DNA of 64,000 nt from Martinezella lusitana (GTDB lineage: Bacteria > Pseudomonadota > Alphaproteobacteria > Rhizobiales > Rhizobiaceae): contig NZ_JAFEVL010000042.1 in assembly GCF_016901135.1 (NCBI RefSeq), positions 1 through 64,000 of the forward strand. Direction: 5' to 3'. Positions 8,265 to 17,762 of this stretch are shown here, one piece after another. A program made the position numbers and the translations under genes. The stretch's first letter is position 1, and each line of letters begins with the position of its first letter. The notes under the pieces were generated by a model. The model was not told the DNA's origin, ran no database searches, and saw nothing but the letters and a program-made list of their open reading frames with translations.

Positions 8265-9443
8265 ATGGCTCGTCGGCGTAGACGATTGGAGATCCCGCTG
8301 TTAACATGGACGACTTTTCATCGCTTGACTAGCAGCCACAAGCCCCACGATAGAGCCCCTCAATCTGAATTGGACGGAAAGCTCACCCATGAACATGTCA
8401 CCGAATTTCCGTACCAAACTTTGACCGGTTCCAACGAGTCCTCATCGCTGGAACTGCTCGGCTGGTCCGATTTCTTTGCCGCTCAAGTAAAGTCAGGCGA
8501 GACGGATCTTGTACCCACGCGAGTTGCTTCGGTGCACCGGGCGCGCCTTGAGGCGATCGATGCCACAGGACCGATCGGGCTCAAACTTCCTGTCAATACG
8601 AACACCGCTGACTTCGCGGTGGGGGATTGGGCTCTTGCTCACCCCCTAACGGGCATGCTTGTCCGATGTCTTGAACGAAAGACATTGCTGCAGCGGCGTA
8701 CAGAAGGCAGAAACGGTCAGCAACTAGCTGCGGCAAATGTTGATACGCTGTTCATCGTGACCTCGTGCAATGCCGATTTCAACCCCGCGAGGCTGGAACG
8801 CTATTTGATTACGGCTAACCAGGCGGGCACCACTGCGGTGCTGGTGCTGACCAAGGCCGACACCGTCGCCGATGCTGAAACATACGAGCAGCAAGCCATG
8901 GCGTTACAGCGAGGTTTGCCAGTGGTTACTTTGAATGCGCGGTCGGCAGATGCAATTTTCGCTCTGAAGCCCTGGTGCGGTGTCGGGCAAACCGTGGCGT
9001 TGGTGGGATCCTCCGGTGTGGGAAAATCGACACTGGTGAACACCTTGGCCGGGCCGGGGTCTGAGACCATACAAAAGACCGGAGGGATCCGCGAACACGA
9101 CGCAAAGGGCAGGCACACCACAACAGCGCGATCCCTTCATGCGATTGCCGGCGGCGGATGGGTGATCGATACGCCCGGAATAAGAACGCTGTATGTGAGT
9201 GATGTTACCGACGGCATGGATACGCTGTTTAGCGAAATCACCGATCTGGCTCCCCTTTGCCGCTTTCGCGATTGCACGCACGCCCATGAACCCGGCTGCG
9301 CCGTACAGGCGGCCGTCGGCACCGGCGCGTTGGCGTCTGATCGCCTGGAACGCTGGCGCAACCTGCTCGAGGAAAACCGCGGCAGAACGCCAGTGTATGC
9401 TGGGCCACGGGGCAACAAAATCGTCCGCAAGAACAAATACTGA
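8265..9443 (+). CDS. rsgA: Ribosome small subunit-dependent GTPase A (RsgA/YjeQ)
   Basis: A 392-residue circularly permuted GTPase acting in late 30S subunit maturation. The motifs come in the permuted order expected: G4 VLTKADTV, then G1 VGSSGVGKSTL, G2 region KGRHTTTARSL, and G3 DTPGIRTL. After these comes the zinc site CRFRDCTHAHEPGC. The N-terminal OB-fold lies around residues 50-130. Typical length is about 350, so the true start may lie downstream of 8265; the first 35 residues look unrelated and no other in-frame ATG exists before the core, leaving TTG at about 8370 as an alternative. It is not in an obvious operon. Confidence 0.92.
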   Translation: MARRRRRLEIPLLTWTTFHRLTSSHKPHDRAPQSELDGKLTHEHVTEFPYQTLTGSNESSSLELLGWSDFFAAQVKSGETDLVPTRVASVHRARLEAIDATGPIGLKLPVNTNTADFAVGDWALAHPLTGMLVRCLERKTLLQRRTEGRNGQQLAAANVDTLFIVTSCNADFNPARLERYLITANQAGTTAVLVLTKADTVADAETYEQQAMALQRGLPVVTLNARSADAIFALKPWCGVGQTVALVGSSGVGKSTLVNTLAGPGSETIQKTGGIREHDAKGRHTTTARSLHAIAGGGWVIDTPGIRTLYVSDVTDGMDTLFSEITDLAPLCRFRDCTHAHEPGCAVQAAVGTGALASDRLERWRNLLEENRGRTPVYAGPRGNKIVRKNKY

Positions 9444-9714
9444 GAGGATATCTCGCTTTAGACGCCGTGCTTTCAAGAGGCCGCCTTGTGGACTGGCATA
9501 GGGTGCACTGATTGAGGCGTCCCATGCCGAGCCTTCTCACTCATCATTCAAAATGAGCAGCCCTTTGGCTCGGATAAGGGAATGCCTTGGCGGCGGTATG
9601 CGGTGATGCCGCGAGTGCATTCCGGCAATTCGTGCGCCCCTACTCCATCCCCCTATTCCACTCAGTCAAAAGCGCTTCAGCATCCCGCTGGAACCAGTAA
9701 AATCGGAGACATCC

Positions 9715-9879
9715 ATGTCTGACAAGAAAACAAGTGCCGCGGCAGCGCAGCAGCCTTACGAGCCGATTCCCTTTGCCAAAAAGCATCGCATATCGGTTGA
9801 GGATGCAAAGGCAATCATTGAAAAATACGGGTCGGATCGAAAGTCGTCCGACAAGGAAGCACGACGTGTGAGTGTTTAA
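9715..9879 (+). CDS. Small hypothetical protein, 54 residues
   Basis: A short gene (MSDKKTSAAAAQQPYEP...) with GGAG six to seven bases before the ATG. The second half, FAKKHRISVEDAKAIIEKYG, looks like a single amphipathic helix-turn-helix-like segment followed by a Lys/Arg-rich tail. The composition and binding site support a real protein, though I cannot name a family. Its last codons overlap the open frame of an IS66-type transposase remnant, so the 3' end may have been altered by that insertion. Confidence 0.55.
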   Translation: MSDKKTSAAAAQQPYEPIPFAKKHRISVEDAKAIIEKYGSDRKSSDKEARRVSV

Positions 9880-10639
9880 CAAAGGCCCTATATCCACACT
9901 TCCGCGTAGTTGCTGGGCGAACCAAGTTTCAAATTTTTCGCAGCGCTTCCGAAACGAGGTGCCATTTCTGGAGCATCTAGCCAACAAGGGTGTCGAGATC
10001 TTTGACAGGCAAGGGGTTGGTTTACTGGCCGAAGCCGGACTTTGGGGCTGTATCCGTTATCATGGCCTTGTCGGCGACATGGTAATCATCTCAGACGACG
10101 CCGGTCAGTTCCGGGTCGGCAATCATGCCCTATGCTGGGTCCATTGCGAGCGTCTTTTGCAAAAGCTGATGCCGACAAAGGCGAAAGAGGTTCGATCGCT
10201 CGCACTGGTTCGCGATCTCGTCTGGCGATTTTACAAGGCTCTAAAGATATGGAAGCAGAAGCCCTCCCCGCAGGCAATTCCGGCTTTCCGCCGACGGTTC
10301 GACAGGATTTTTAAGCTGCGCACCGGCTATGACGCACTCGACGCATTGCTGGTCCGGCTGCATCGCCGAAAGGCGGAACTGCTGCGCGTGCTTGAACGGC
10401 CGGAAATTCCGCTCAACACCAACGCATCAGAGAACGACCTGCGTAGCTTCGTCATCAGGCGAAAAATCTCTGGCGGCACCATGAGCAGAGATGGTCGGGT
10501 TGCCCGTGACACGATGTTTGGCCTCATGAAGACTTGCCAGAAACAGGGCTTATCCTTCTACCATTACCTTGGCGACCGGCTCGGCATCCACGGTAAAACT
10601 ATCCCGCCACTGGCTGGTCTTATTGCAGCAAAAGCCTAA
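9872..10639 (+). pseudogene. IS66-type transposase, C-terminal remnant
   Basis: About 230 residues matching the C-terminal half of an IS66-related transposase: SDDAGQFRVGNHALCWVHCERLL, an internal helical region, PLNTNASENDLRSFVIRRKISGG, and FYHYLGDRLGI near the end. The N-terminal DNA-binding region and first catalytic Asp segment, about half of the protein, are missing, and the first roughly 40 codons of the frame do not match. No companion tnpB/tnpC-type genes or intact terminal repeats are seen, so it is a dead fragment. The missing half and lack of flanking duplications suggest an old insertion followed by deletion. Confidence 0.8.
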
Positions 10640-11225
10640 GCGCGCGTATTGTCTAACGGCGCATAATTAACTTGCCGGGTGTCAGCGGGCGAAAAATTGG
10701 ACGTTGACTTTGTATCGTCAAGCACACACCACCGGCACATCGAGTGGACTTGTCTGAAGCCAATCCGGAGGCCAGTAGTGACCTATGATCGTTCCATTCG
10801 GTTATCGATGGTTATTGATTTCAGGGCGCAAATCACGCATGTCGGCCGTCCTGGATCGGTGGATTCACCGGAAATCCGGGCTTTTTCGCCACTTTTCACC
10901 CAGGTTCGGTGGATTCTTTTGCTCGATTGAGTGGACTGACACCTGCTCATTGCGCCGGATTACGCCCTCTCCCGCGCCTTCCCTGCTCTCAATGCCTGGC
11001 TTAAACCGTAACGCCTTCCCGGTCGTCCTCCGAAACACCCGGGTTTGCGGCGTTTCCGCCATGGAAGGCCGCTGACGCACCTTCAGCTGCCGCGATGGGT
11101 CGTTGATCATCTTCGGTCAAATAACGCGCTGTATGGCCTTCTATTTCGGTCATAAAACACGCTTGCAAAGGAACGTTTGCTAGCACCTTCTGCATTTGTA
11201 CAGACCGCTTGCGAGACACATGATG
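10640..11225. other. Non-coding stretch with IS debris
   Basis: Nearly 600 bases without a supported gene. The string CGGTGGATTC occurs twice (near 10857 and 10911), and GAGTGGACT twice (near 10741 and 10928), resembling the repeated ends of an insertion sequence. It continues the IS66 remnant and probably is debris of one or more transposition events. Confidence 0.35.
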
Positions 11226-11322
11226 TGTCGATACATTGCGATTCCATCGACATGATTTGACGATATGTCGATGCTGACGACATATCCGCTCGACATGTCG
11301 ATCGTACGAGGATTGATCGACA
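11226..11322. promoter_or_regulatory. Cluster of TGTCGAT palindromes before fic
   Basis: Three inverted repeats and a half site built on TGTCGA. The first is TGTCGAT (11226-11232) with ATCGACA (11246-11252). The second is GATATGTCG (11262-11270) with CGACATATC (11278-11286), nine perfect base pairs. The third is the 12-bp palindrome TCGACATGTCGA (11290-11301). A half site ATCGACA (11316-11322) touches the fic start codon. This is an operator-like array directly upstream of fic, probably autoregulatory. Confidence 0.65.
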
Positions 11323-12428
11323 TGCCATTTCAGCCTAACCGCCCTTACAACGACCTCCCCATCCTGCCTCCGTACAAGGATGTGGAAACAAAGGCGGTGC
11401 TGAAAGCCTGCATTGCAGCCCGTGCGGCACTGGCGGAACTGCGTGTTTCCGGCCAGCTCATTCCCAATCAGGCGGTCCTCATCAATTCGATTCCGCTGCT
11501 CGAGGCACAGGCGAGTTCCGAGATCGAGAACATCGTCACCACGGCTGACAGGCTGTTCCGCTTCGCAAATGAAGCCGGCAACCAGGCTGATCCGGCGACG
11601 AAAGAAGCACTACGCTATCGCACCGCCCTCAGTGAAGGCTTCCAGACGCTCAAACAGCGTCCTGTGTCGGCGTCCACAGCGATTGCCGTCTGCAGGACTA
11701 TCAAAGGCGTCGAATTGGATATTCGCGCGACGCCGGGAACGGCGCTGATGAACGAGGCAACAGGCGCCGTTATTTATACGCCGCCGGAGGGACAATCGCT
11801 GCTGCGGGACAAGCTGTCGAACTGGGAGCGATACATCCACGAGGCCGAGGATATCGACCCGCTGATCCGGCTCGCCGTGATGCACTACCAGTTCGAAGCC
11901 ATCCATCCTTTCACCGATGGCAACGGTCGAACGGGCCGGGTACTGAACCTGCTCTACCTTGTCGACAAGGGCCTGCTGGACATCCCGGTCCTCTATCTCA
12001 GTCGCTACATCATCGGCAACAAACAAGCCTACTACGATCGCCTGCTCGCCGTGACGACGGACTCCGCGTGGGAGGACTGGATCCTCTATATGCTTGAGGC
12101 AATCCGGGAGACCGCCAACTGGTCGACGGCGCGCATCCGTTCTATCCGGGATCTGCTCGATCAAACCGCAGAGCGCATCAGGCGAGACCTGCCGAAGATT
12201 TATTCGCGGGAGCTGGCCGAGGTAATCTTCGTGAACCCCTATTGTCGTATCGGCGATCTGGTGGCCGCCGACATAGCGAAGCGGCAGGCCGCCTCGGTTT
12301 ATCTGAAATCCCTTGCTGAACTGGGCCTGCTACAGGAGATAAAAGCCGGTCGAGAAAACCTCTACATCAATCCGGCTCTACTTGCTCTTCTCGCCGACCG
12401 TCGGCCTCCGGTGGCAGTCGAGCGATGA
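11322..12428 (+). CDS. Fic family protein (AMPylase-type) with C-terminal winged helix
   Basis: A 368-residue Fic protein, a family that usually transfers AMP from ATP to a target protein. The active motif HPFTDGNGRTGR (195-206) is complete. An inhibitory-helix motif SSEIEN (65-70) of the (S/T)xxxE(G/N) type lies N-terminal, as in class II Fic proteins that are held inactive in cis. The C-terminal part (about 285-355) looks like a winged helix (IGDLVAADIAKRQAASVYLKSLAELGLL). I chose the ATG at 11322, where MPFQPNRPYNDLPILPP matches family N-termini and GAGG lies ten bases upstream; an ATG at 11265 lies within the palindromes. The target is unknown. Confidence 0.9.
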   Translation: MPFQPNRPYNDLPILPPYKDVETKAVLKACIAARAALAELRVSGQLIPNQAVLINSIPLLEAQASSEIENIVTTADRLFRFANEAGNQADPATKEALRYRTALSEGFQTLKQRPVSASTAIAVCRTIKGVELDIRATPGTALMNEATGAVIYTPPEGQSLLRDKLSNWERYIHEAEDIDPLIRLAVMHYQFEAIHPFTDGNGRTGRVLNLLYLVDKGLLDIPVLYLSRYIIGNKQAYYDRLLAVTTDSAWEDWILYMLEAIRETANWSTARIRSIRDLLDQTAERIRRDLPKIYSRELAEVIFVNPYCRIGDLVAADIAKRQAASVYLKSLAELGLLQEIKAGRENLYINPALLALLADRRPPVAVER

Positions 12429-12684
12429 AGCGCCCGGACGCCAGACAGCGCCTGATCGGCTAAGCGCATGGACTGCCTGAAAAAGTAAGGCGGCAACCTC
12501 ACTCCGCCACGTTGCAAACAATGTGATCGCGCCGACTGGGGTATTGATGAAAAGCTGATCCTCGACGGCTTGCGTTTTCCTGCTGGGGAGACGCTTCCGC
12601 ATTCGCCGATAACGGATGCATCATTTGTCGCTGAGCGGATTCCCTGGCGCGGCGCTATCGTGCCGCAGTCGGTCCACCTTTGCC

Positions 12685-13395
12685 TCAAGCGTTGGTGGGG
12701 TAATAGCCGCAACCGCGCAGGAAAAAGGATGCCGCCTTGCGCGCATGATCTTCCATTTCCGTTTTGACCGGCGTCAGGTCGGCATGAAACAGCGAGGATA
12801 TCATCATCGGTAGCAAGACCAGGTCGATGAAGCGCCGCGCCGTGGCCTCAAGATTGTTCGGTGCAAAGGCCGGAAGAGATCTGATCTCCTCGGCCTCGGC
12901 AAGCTCCGCCACCAGCTTCATCACCGTGGCCACCCCATGTGCTCGCATGGCGTAATGGATTGTTGTTGCCAGCTCGGGATGGCGCGTGGCTTCGGCAATC
13001 ACGCTACGTATGAGCCCAATGGTCTCATCCTTGACGGCGCGTTGCACGATCAAGGTGCCTGCGGACTCGAACCGTTCCAGGATACTGCCTGATGTAGTAG
13101 AGGCCGTCATTTCGGTGGATTTCTGCGCCCAGCGCAGAACAACCTCCCTGAACAGGGTCTCCTTGTTGGTAAAACGATTATAGATGCTCGGCTTCCCGGC
13201 CCTGGCTACCTCCGCGATTTCGTCAATGCTGGCTCCCTCGTAACCGCGGGCGATAAAAACCTGGAGTGCGCCCTGCAAGATCCTGTCTTCGACTTCTCCA
13301 GCCTTTTCCCGCGGCGGACGGCCCCGCCGGTGCGTGTCTAGCTTCGGCTTTGTGATTTTGGATTCTGTCGTTTCTCTCGCCAAAGCGCGCCTCAC
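12685..13395 (-). CDS. TetR/AcrR family regulator, probable repressor of the emrAB pair
   Basis: A 236-residue TetR-type repressor. The N-terminal helix-turn-helix is about residues 45-85 (ASIDEIAEVARAGKPSIYNRFTNKETLF), followed by an all-helical ligand and dimerisation domain. The start is a GTG at 13395; the first 35 residues are basic and possibly disordered. It is divergent from the efflux genes, with a perfect inverted repeat just upstream of emrA, the standard layout for local repression relieved by a substrate of the pump. The ligand is not predictable from sequence. Confidence 0.88.
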   Translation of the reverse strand: MRRALARETTESKITKPKLDTHRRGRPPREKAGEVEDRILQGALQVFIARGYEGASIDEIAEVARAGKPSIYNRFTNKETLFREVVLRWAQKSTEMTASTTSGSILERFESAGTLIVQRAVKDETIGLIRSVIAEATRHPELATTIHYAMRAHGVATVMKLVAELAEAEEIRSLPAFAPNNLEATARRFIDLVLLPMMISSLFHADLTPVKTEMEDHARKAASFFLRGCGYYPTNA

Positions 13396-13480
13396 CGATT
13401 TTTGATTGGCATGAATGCGGGTTCACGCCCTCTCAGGCCCTTGACTAACACCTCGATCGGATCTACGTCAATATTTAAAT

Positions 13481-13495
13481 GAAACGTTCCGTTTC
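13481..13495. promoter_or_regulatory. Probable TetR operator upstream of emrA-like gene
   Basis: A perfect inverted repeat GAAACG-TTC-CGTTTC, 46 bases to 32 bases before the emrA ATG and about 85 bases from the regulator start. A TTGACT hexamer lies at 13441-13446. Position and symmetry fit a TetR-type operator covering the emrA promoter or its transcription start. Confidence 0.65.
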
Positions 13496-13526
13496 TTTTA
13501 TTGTGTCGCGACGAAAGAGGTTCAAC

Positions 13527-14786
13527 ATGAGCGCGCCTCAGGATGAGACTTTTGGAAAGCTGATCGTGCTGGAGCCGAAGCCCGGCGGTGCGGTGGCAAA
13601 TAATGAGCAAGACAGCATCGTAGCGAGACAGGAGCAGGCAGAGGCTCCGCTTCCCGGCGACCAAGCCTATGTCGGTGACGATACAGAGCGGGCTGTGGAC
13701 AATTCTGATGCGGAGGAAGCCAAGGGTAGAGGCTCTCGACGTTTGAGGATGCTATTGATCGGCGGAAGTGCACTGGCCGTGGCGGCCGTTGCAGGATATG
13801 TCTATTGGGACAACGGCGCACATTACGAAAGCACGGACGATGCCTTCATCGCCGCCCGTCAATATGCCGTGTCTTCAAGGGTCGCCGGTTATATTTCCTT
13901 GGTTGCCGTCACCGACAACCAGCATGTGACAGCAGGCGAAATGATCGCCCGCATCGACGACCGCGATTATCAGACATCTCTTGAACAAGCGCAGGCGCAG
14001 GTTGCCGCGGCAAATGCCAATATTCAAAATACGCAAGCGCAGAAGCAGGTTCAGCAGGCGAATATCGAAGAGGCCAAAGCTCAGATCGAGCAGGCCAAAG
14101 CCAACCTCGTCTTTGCCCAGCAACAAAATGACCGCTACCAGACGCTGATGAAGAGCGGTTCCGGCACTATTCAAGAGGCTCAACAATATACGTCGCAATT
14201 GCACCAGCAGCAGGCCACCCTAAATACGAACGAAGCCTCCTTGACTGCTGCACAACGCCAGCTCGATGCCTACGATTTCCAGATCGCCAGTGCCCAGGCT
14301 ACCCTCAAGCAGGACCAGGCGCAGCTGGACCAAGCCAAGCTCAATCTTTCCTACACGATGATGACGGCGGTACAGCCCGGACGGGTGGCGCAGCTTTCCG
14401 CCAGCGATGGCCAATATGTCCAGACGGGTTCGAACCTTGCCATGTTCGTGCCGGACAAGCTCTGGGTGACGGCCAATTTCAAGGAAACGCAGCTCGATCA
14501 GATGCGTCCGGGCCAGCCGGTGACGCTGACAATCGATGCCTATGGAGGACGCACGATCTATGGCCATGTCGCAAGCGTACAGCCGGGATCTGGAACGGCA
14601 TTCTCCCTACTTCCGGCGGAAAATGCCACCGGCAACTACGTAAAGATCGTGCAGCGCGTACCGGTGAAAATCGAGCTTGATGACGTGCCGAGCGATGTGA
14701 CGCTGGGACCGGGCATGTCGGTCGTACCCACCGTGCGGACCGACGCAAGCCTCTCCATATGGGAAAGCTTGAGGGACTTGCTATGA
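13527..14786 (+). CDS. emrA: HlyD/EmrA-type membrane fusion protein
   Basis: A 419-residue periplasmic adaptor of a drug efflux pump. One membrane anchor lies at about residues 74-94, after a long acidic cytoplasmic tail. It is followed by the split lipoyl domain (YESTDDAFIAARQYAVSSRVAGYI), a long Gln/Ala-rich coiled-coil hairpin (about 150-290), and the barrel domain with YVQTGSNLAMFVP. ATG 13527 was chosen because AGAGG precedes it; an upstream ATG at 13479 overlaps the operator. The stop overlaps the emrB start (ATGA), so the two are translationally coupled. Function is inferred from the family. Confidence 0.92.
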   Translation: MSAPQDETFGKLIVLEPKPGGAVANNEQDSIVARQEQAEAPLPGDQAYVGDDTERAVDNSDAEEAKGRGSRRLRMLLIGGSALAVAAVAGYVYWDNGAHYESTDDAFIAARQYAVSSRVAGYISLVAVTDNQHVTAGEMIARIDDRDYQTSLEQAQAQVAAANANIQNTQAQKQVQQANIEEAKAQIEQAKANLVFAQQQNDRYQTLMKSGSGTIQEAQQYTSQLHQQQATLNTNEASLTAAQRQLDAYDFQIASAQATLKQDQAQLDQAKLNLSYTMMTAVQPGRVAQLSASDGQYVQTGSNLAMFVPDKLWVTANFKETQLDQMRPGQPVTLTIDAYGGRTIYGHVASVQPGSGTAFSLLPAENATGNYVKIVQRVPVKIELDDVPSDVTLGPGMSVVPTVRTDASLSIWESLRDLL

Positions 14787-16366
14787 GCGCGAGCGCTGTT
14801 GCCAAACCGTCGGCAACCCCATGGATCATCGCCATTGTCGTAGCACTTGCCAGCTTCATGGAAGTGCTTGATACGACCATCGCCAATGTCGCCCTGAACT
14901 ACATTTCCGGCGGCCTCGGCGTCAGTCAGGACGAGGCATCCTGGGTTGTTACCACCTATCTCGTCTCCAATGCGGTGATAGTGACAGCGACGAGCTATCT
15001 TGTGCGCCTTATGGGGCGCAAGGCCTTCTTCCTGAGCTGCCTGGCGCTCTTCACCGTCAGCTCAGTCATGTGCGGCTTTGCGCCGAGTTTGCAGTTCCTC
15101 CTCCTTGCCCGGATTTTGCAGGGTATCGGTGGTGGCGGCATGGTGCCAGTCGCTCAATCAATTCTGGCCGATAGTTTTCCGCCGGAAAAACGTGGGCAGG
15201 GCTTTGCCCTGTTCGGGGTGGCTGTTGTTGTCGCCCCGGTAGTGGGTCCGACCTTGGGCGGATGGCTTTCCGATAATTTTTCCTGGCACTGGTGCTTCCT
15301 GATCAACGGGCCGGTCGGTCTTCTGTCGCTCGTCGCTGTTGCCATGCTGATCAAGGAGCCCGAAGGCAGCGCCGATGAGCGTGCCCGGCTGCGCAAGGAA
15401 AAGATTGGCTTTGACTGGATCGGCTTCGGCCTGGTTGCGACCTTCCTCGGATCGTTGGAACTGATGCTCGATCGCGGCCTTGAAGACGATTGGTTTGGAT
15501 CGAACTTCATCATCATGGCAGCTTCGATCTGCGCTTTGGCCTTTGCGCTAATGATCCCCTGGGAGTTGAAGCACAAGAATCCAGCCGTTGATATCAGGAT
15601 GCTCGTTAGCCGGCAGTTCGGCACATGCTTTCTGGTCATGATGGCGACGGGGGCGCTGCTCCTGGCGACAACCCAGTATCTGCCGCAGCTGGTTCAGGCA
15701 AATCTCGGCTATACGGCAACCTGGGCTGGCATGATGCTGTCTCCCGGCGGCGTTGTGACTATGGTTATGATGTTCGTCGTCGGCGCCTTGTCCTCAAAAA
15801 TTCAGCCGAAATACCTGATCGCGGTTGGCGCGGGCTTTGTTGCCTTCTCCATGTATCAGGTGACCAGCGCCTATAGTGGTATCGGCTTCTGGTATCTTGC
15901 CGAGGCGCGCATGTTGCAAGGAATTGGTCTGCCCTTCATATTCCTGCCGATTACCGCGGCGTCCTATGACGGCATCCCCTCCAGCAAGACGGACCAGGCA
16001 TCGGCGCTGCTGAATGCCGCGCGCAACACCGGCGGATCGATTGGCGTGTCGCTGATATCCAATATCATTACCCACCGGGAACAATTTCATCAAAGCCGTC
16101 TGGTCGAGCATGTCATTCCTTCGAATGGAGCCTATCAGGATACGCTCAACCAGGTGACGAATTACTTCACCGGTCAGGGCAGTTCACTGGTGACGGCAAA
16201 TCAGCAGGCGCTTGCCTGGATCAACGAGCAGGTGCAAAGCCAGGCTTCGTTCCTGGCTTACATCGACGCCTTCTGGGTTTTGACGCTGATTTCCCTGGCC
16301 GCAATCCCATTGGCCCTTACGCTACGCAACGTAACACTCGGCAAGAAGGCATCCGTGGGACATTAG
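14783..16366 (+). CDS. emrB: DHA2 family drug:H+ antiporter (EmrB-like)
   Basis: A 527-residue major facilitator with about 14 membrane helices. Family signatures are visible: motif D1-like FMEVLDTTIANVAL in helix 1, LVRLMGRKAFF as motif A, ARILQGIGGGGMVPVAQ in helix 4, and the antiporter motif C GVAVVVAPVVGPTLGGWL in helix 5. Together with the adaptor upstream it should form a pump that moves toxic compounds across the inner membrane, possibly on to an outer membrane channel encoded elsewhere. ATG 14783 overlaps the emrA stop and has GAGGGA upstream. Confidence 0.94.
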   Translation: MSASAVAKPSATPWIIAIVVALASFMEVLDTTIANVALNYISGGLGVSQDEASWVVTTYLVSNAVIVTATSYLVRLMGRKAFFLSCLALFTVSSVMCGFAPSLQFLLLARILQGIGGGGMVPVAQSILADSFPPEKRGQGFALFGVAVVVAPVVGPTLGGWLSDNFSWHWCFLINGPVGLLSLVAVAMLIKEPEGSADERARLRKEKIGFDWIGFGLVATFLGSLELMLDRGLEDDWFGSNFIIMAASICALAFALMIPWELKHKNPAVDIRMLVSRQFGTCFLVMMATGALLLATTQYLPQLVQANLGYTATWAGMMLSPGGVVTMVMMFVVGALSSKIQPKYLIAVGAGFVAFSMYQVTSAYSGIGFWYLAEARMLQGIGLPFIFLPITAASYDGIPSSKTDQASALLNAARNTGGSIGVSLISNIITHREQFHQSRLVEHVIPSNGAYQDTLNQVTNYFTGQGSSLVTANQQALAWINEQVQSQASFLAYIDAFWVLTLISLAAIPLALTLRNVTLGKKASVGH

Positions 16367-16453
16367 AGCCTATTGAGAACTAGCAGCCCCACCTTTGTTC
16401 AGATGTGTTCAGGTTCTTCAGAGGAGCGTTAGGAGACGGAGAAAGCCACCGCC

Positions 16454-17368
16454 TCAATGCCCGTCCCGTGCGACAGCGTCTTTCGGGATAGTGTCGGTCA
16501 GATTCTTCCGGTGGAAGATGAAAAGGCCGGCAAGCACGATGATGGCGGCTCCGAGGAAGACTTGGATATCCGGAATGTCGCCGAAGAAGAAGAAACCAAG
16601 CGCTATCGCCCAGATAAGCAGCGTATATTGCAGAGGTGCGAGCAGCGACGCGGGCGCAAGTTTCAGCGATCGCGTTATCAGCATATGGGCGCTGCCGGCA
16701 ACAACGCCGAGCGCCAACATGGCCGCAAAATCGAGCGTCGACGCGGAACGCCAGTTGCCGATGCTGAGTACGAGTCCCGCGACAAGTGCGCCGACAGTCT
16801 GCCAGGCGACGAGCGTCGCATCATTCGTCTGTCGCAGCCGCCGGCCAAGCACGAGTGTCATCGCGAACGCGAGGCTGCCGCAAAGGCCAAAAAGCGACGG
16901 CCAGGAGAACATTGCCGTCGAAGGTTTAAGCGCGATCAATACGCCGACAAAACCGATGAAGACGGCCAGCCATCGCCGCCAACCGATCCTCTCGCCAAGG
17001 AAGAAATGCGAGATCGCGGCGACATAGATAGGACCGGCCATGTAGAAGGTCATGACATCGGCAAGCGGCAGATAAGTGACAGCCGCATAAAAAAGACCAA
17101 CGTCGGCGGTCGTCATCACTATGCGCAGAAGCTGCAGCGGCGGCCGCTCGATGCGGAAGAGTGCATCGCTTCCCTGCCGCGCGATCATGGGCGCGAGAAT
17201 GATGAAGGAGCCGAGCGAGCGTATCACCAGAACTTGGCCGACGGAAAAGCTCGCGACCAACCACTTGCCCATGGCATCGTTCAGTGAAAACAGAAAATCG
17301 CCGAGAAGCATCAGAAGCACGCCGGCAAGCACGAGATTGCCATCCGTGCCGGCTTTGCGAACATCCAT
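16454..17368 (-). CDS. EamA/DMT family transporter
   Basis: A 304-residue membrane protein with about ten hydrophobic helices and two EamA repeats (roughly 15-145 and 160-290). The start has GGGAGAAG upstream. DMT proteins export amino acids, metabolites or nucleotide sugars; conserved features include LRIVMTTADVGLFYAAVTYLPLADV in helices 3-4 and the matching AHMLITRSLKLAPASLLAPLQY in the second half. It is convergent with emrB and not linked to a pathway here, so the substrate is unknown. Confidence 0.9.
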   Translation of the reverse strand: MDVRKAGTDGNLVLAGVLLMLLGDFLFSLNDAMGKWLVASFSVGQVLVIRSLGSFIILAPMIARQGSDALFRIERPPLQLLRIVMTTADVGLFYAAVTYLPLADVMTFYMAGPIYVAAISHFFLGERIGWRRWLAVFIGFVGVLIALKPSTAMFSWPSLFGLCGSLAFAMTLVLGRRLRQTNDATLVAWQTVGALVAGLVLSIGNWRSASTLDFAAMLALGVVAGSAHMLITRSLKLAPASLLAPLQYTLLIWAIALGFFFFGDIPDIQVFLGAAIIVLAGLFIFHRKNLTDTIPKDAVARDGH

Positions 17369-17762
17369 GATGCTTCTCCCGACGATTCTTATGTTTCTTT
17401 CGCACGGCTGTAGCCGGTTTTGCCCCTACCCCGCAAGGCGGCCGCGAGCGGGTCGCCTGGCTCGACGCTTATATTCCGATCAGCCTTTTTGAGGCGCAGA
17501 CGCACAATTTGCGGGATCAGGTCACGCCTGTTACCTTTTGCCCCTATGAGCACTCGGTGTTTCGCACGGCGAAGAAAGGTGACAAGAGCGGCAGAGGCAG
17601 ACCAATTCGACCGTGTAGCCAATCATGCGGGAGGAAAGGCGCTCGGTGGGTCGCTGGAGGAGATTTACGCCCTCACCTCCAACGGCCAAAAATGCATCCC
17701 GCGTTTTCATGGTTGCATAACTCGTTGCCGATATTATTCGTTAGCCAAGCAAGAGAGCAGTG
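17369..17762. other. Intergenic region
   Basis: About 390 bases between divergent genes. The open frames (for example 17420-17791) are Arg- and Ser-rich and look like chance. It should hold the promoters of the EamA and GGDEF-EAL genes. No convincing repeat or structured element was seen. Confidence 0.4.

Noticed and set aside
12429..12684. Possible small gene on the minus strand (12378-12602)
   Set aside because: Overlaps the end of fic, has no binding site or family resemblance, and looks like non-coding DNA between convergent genes.
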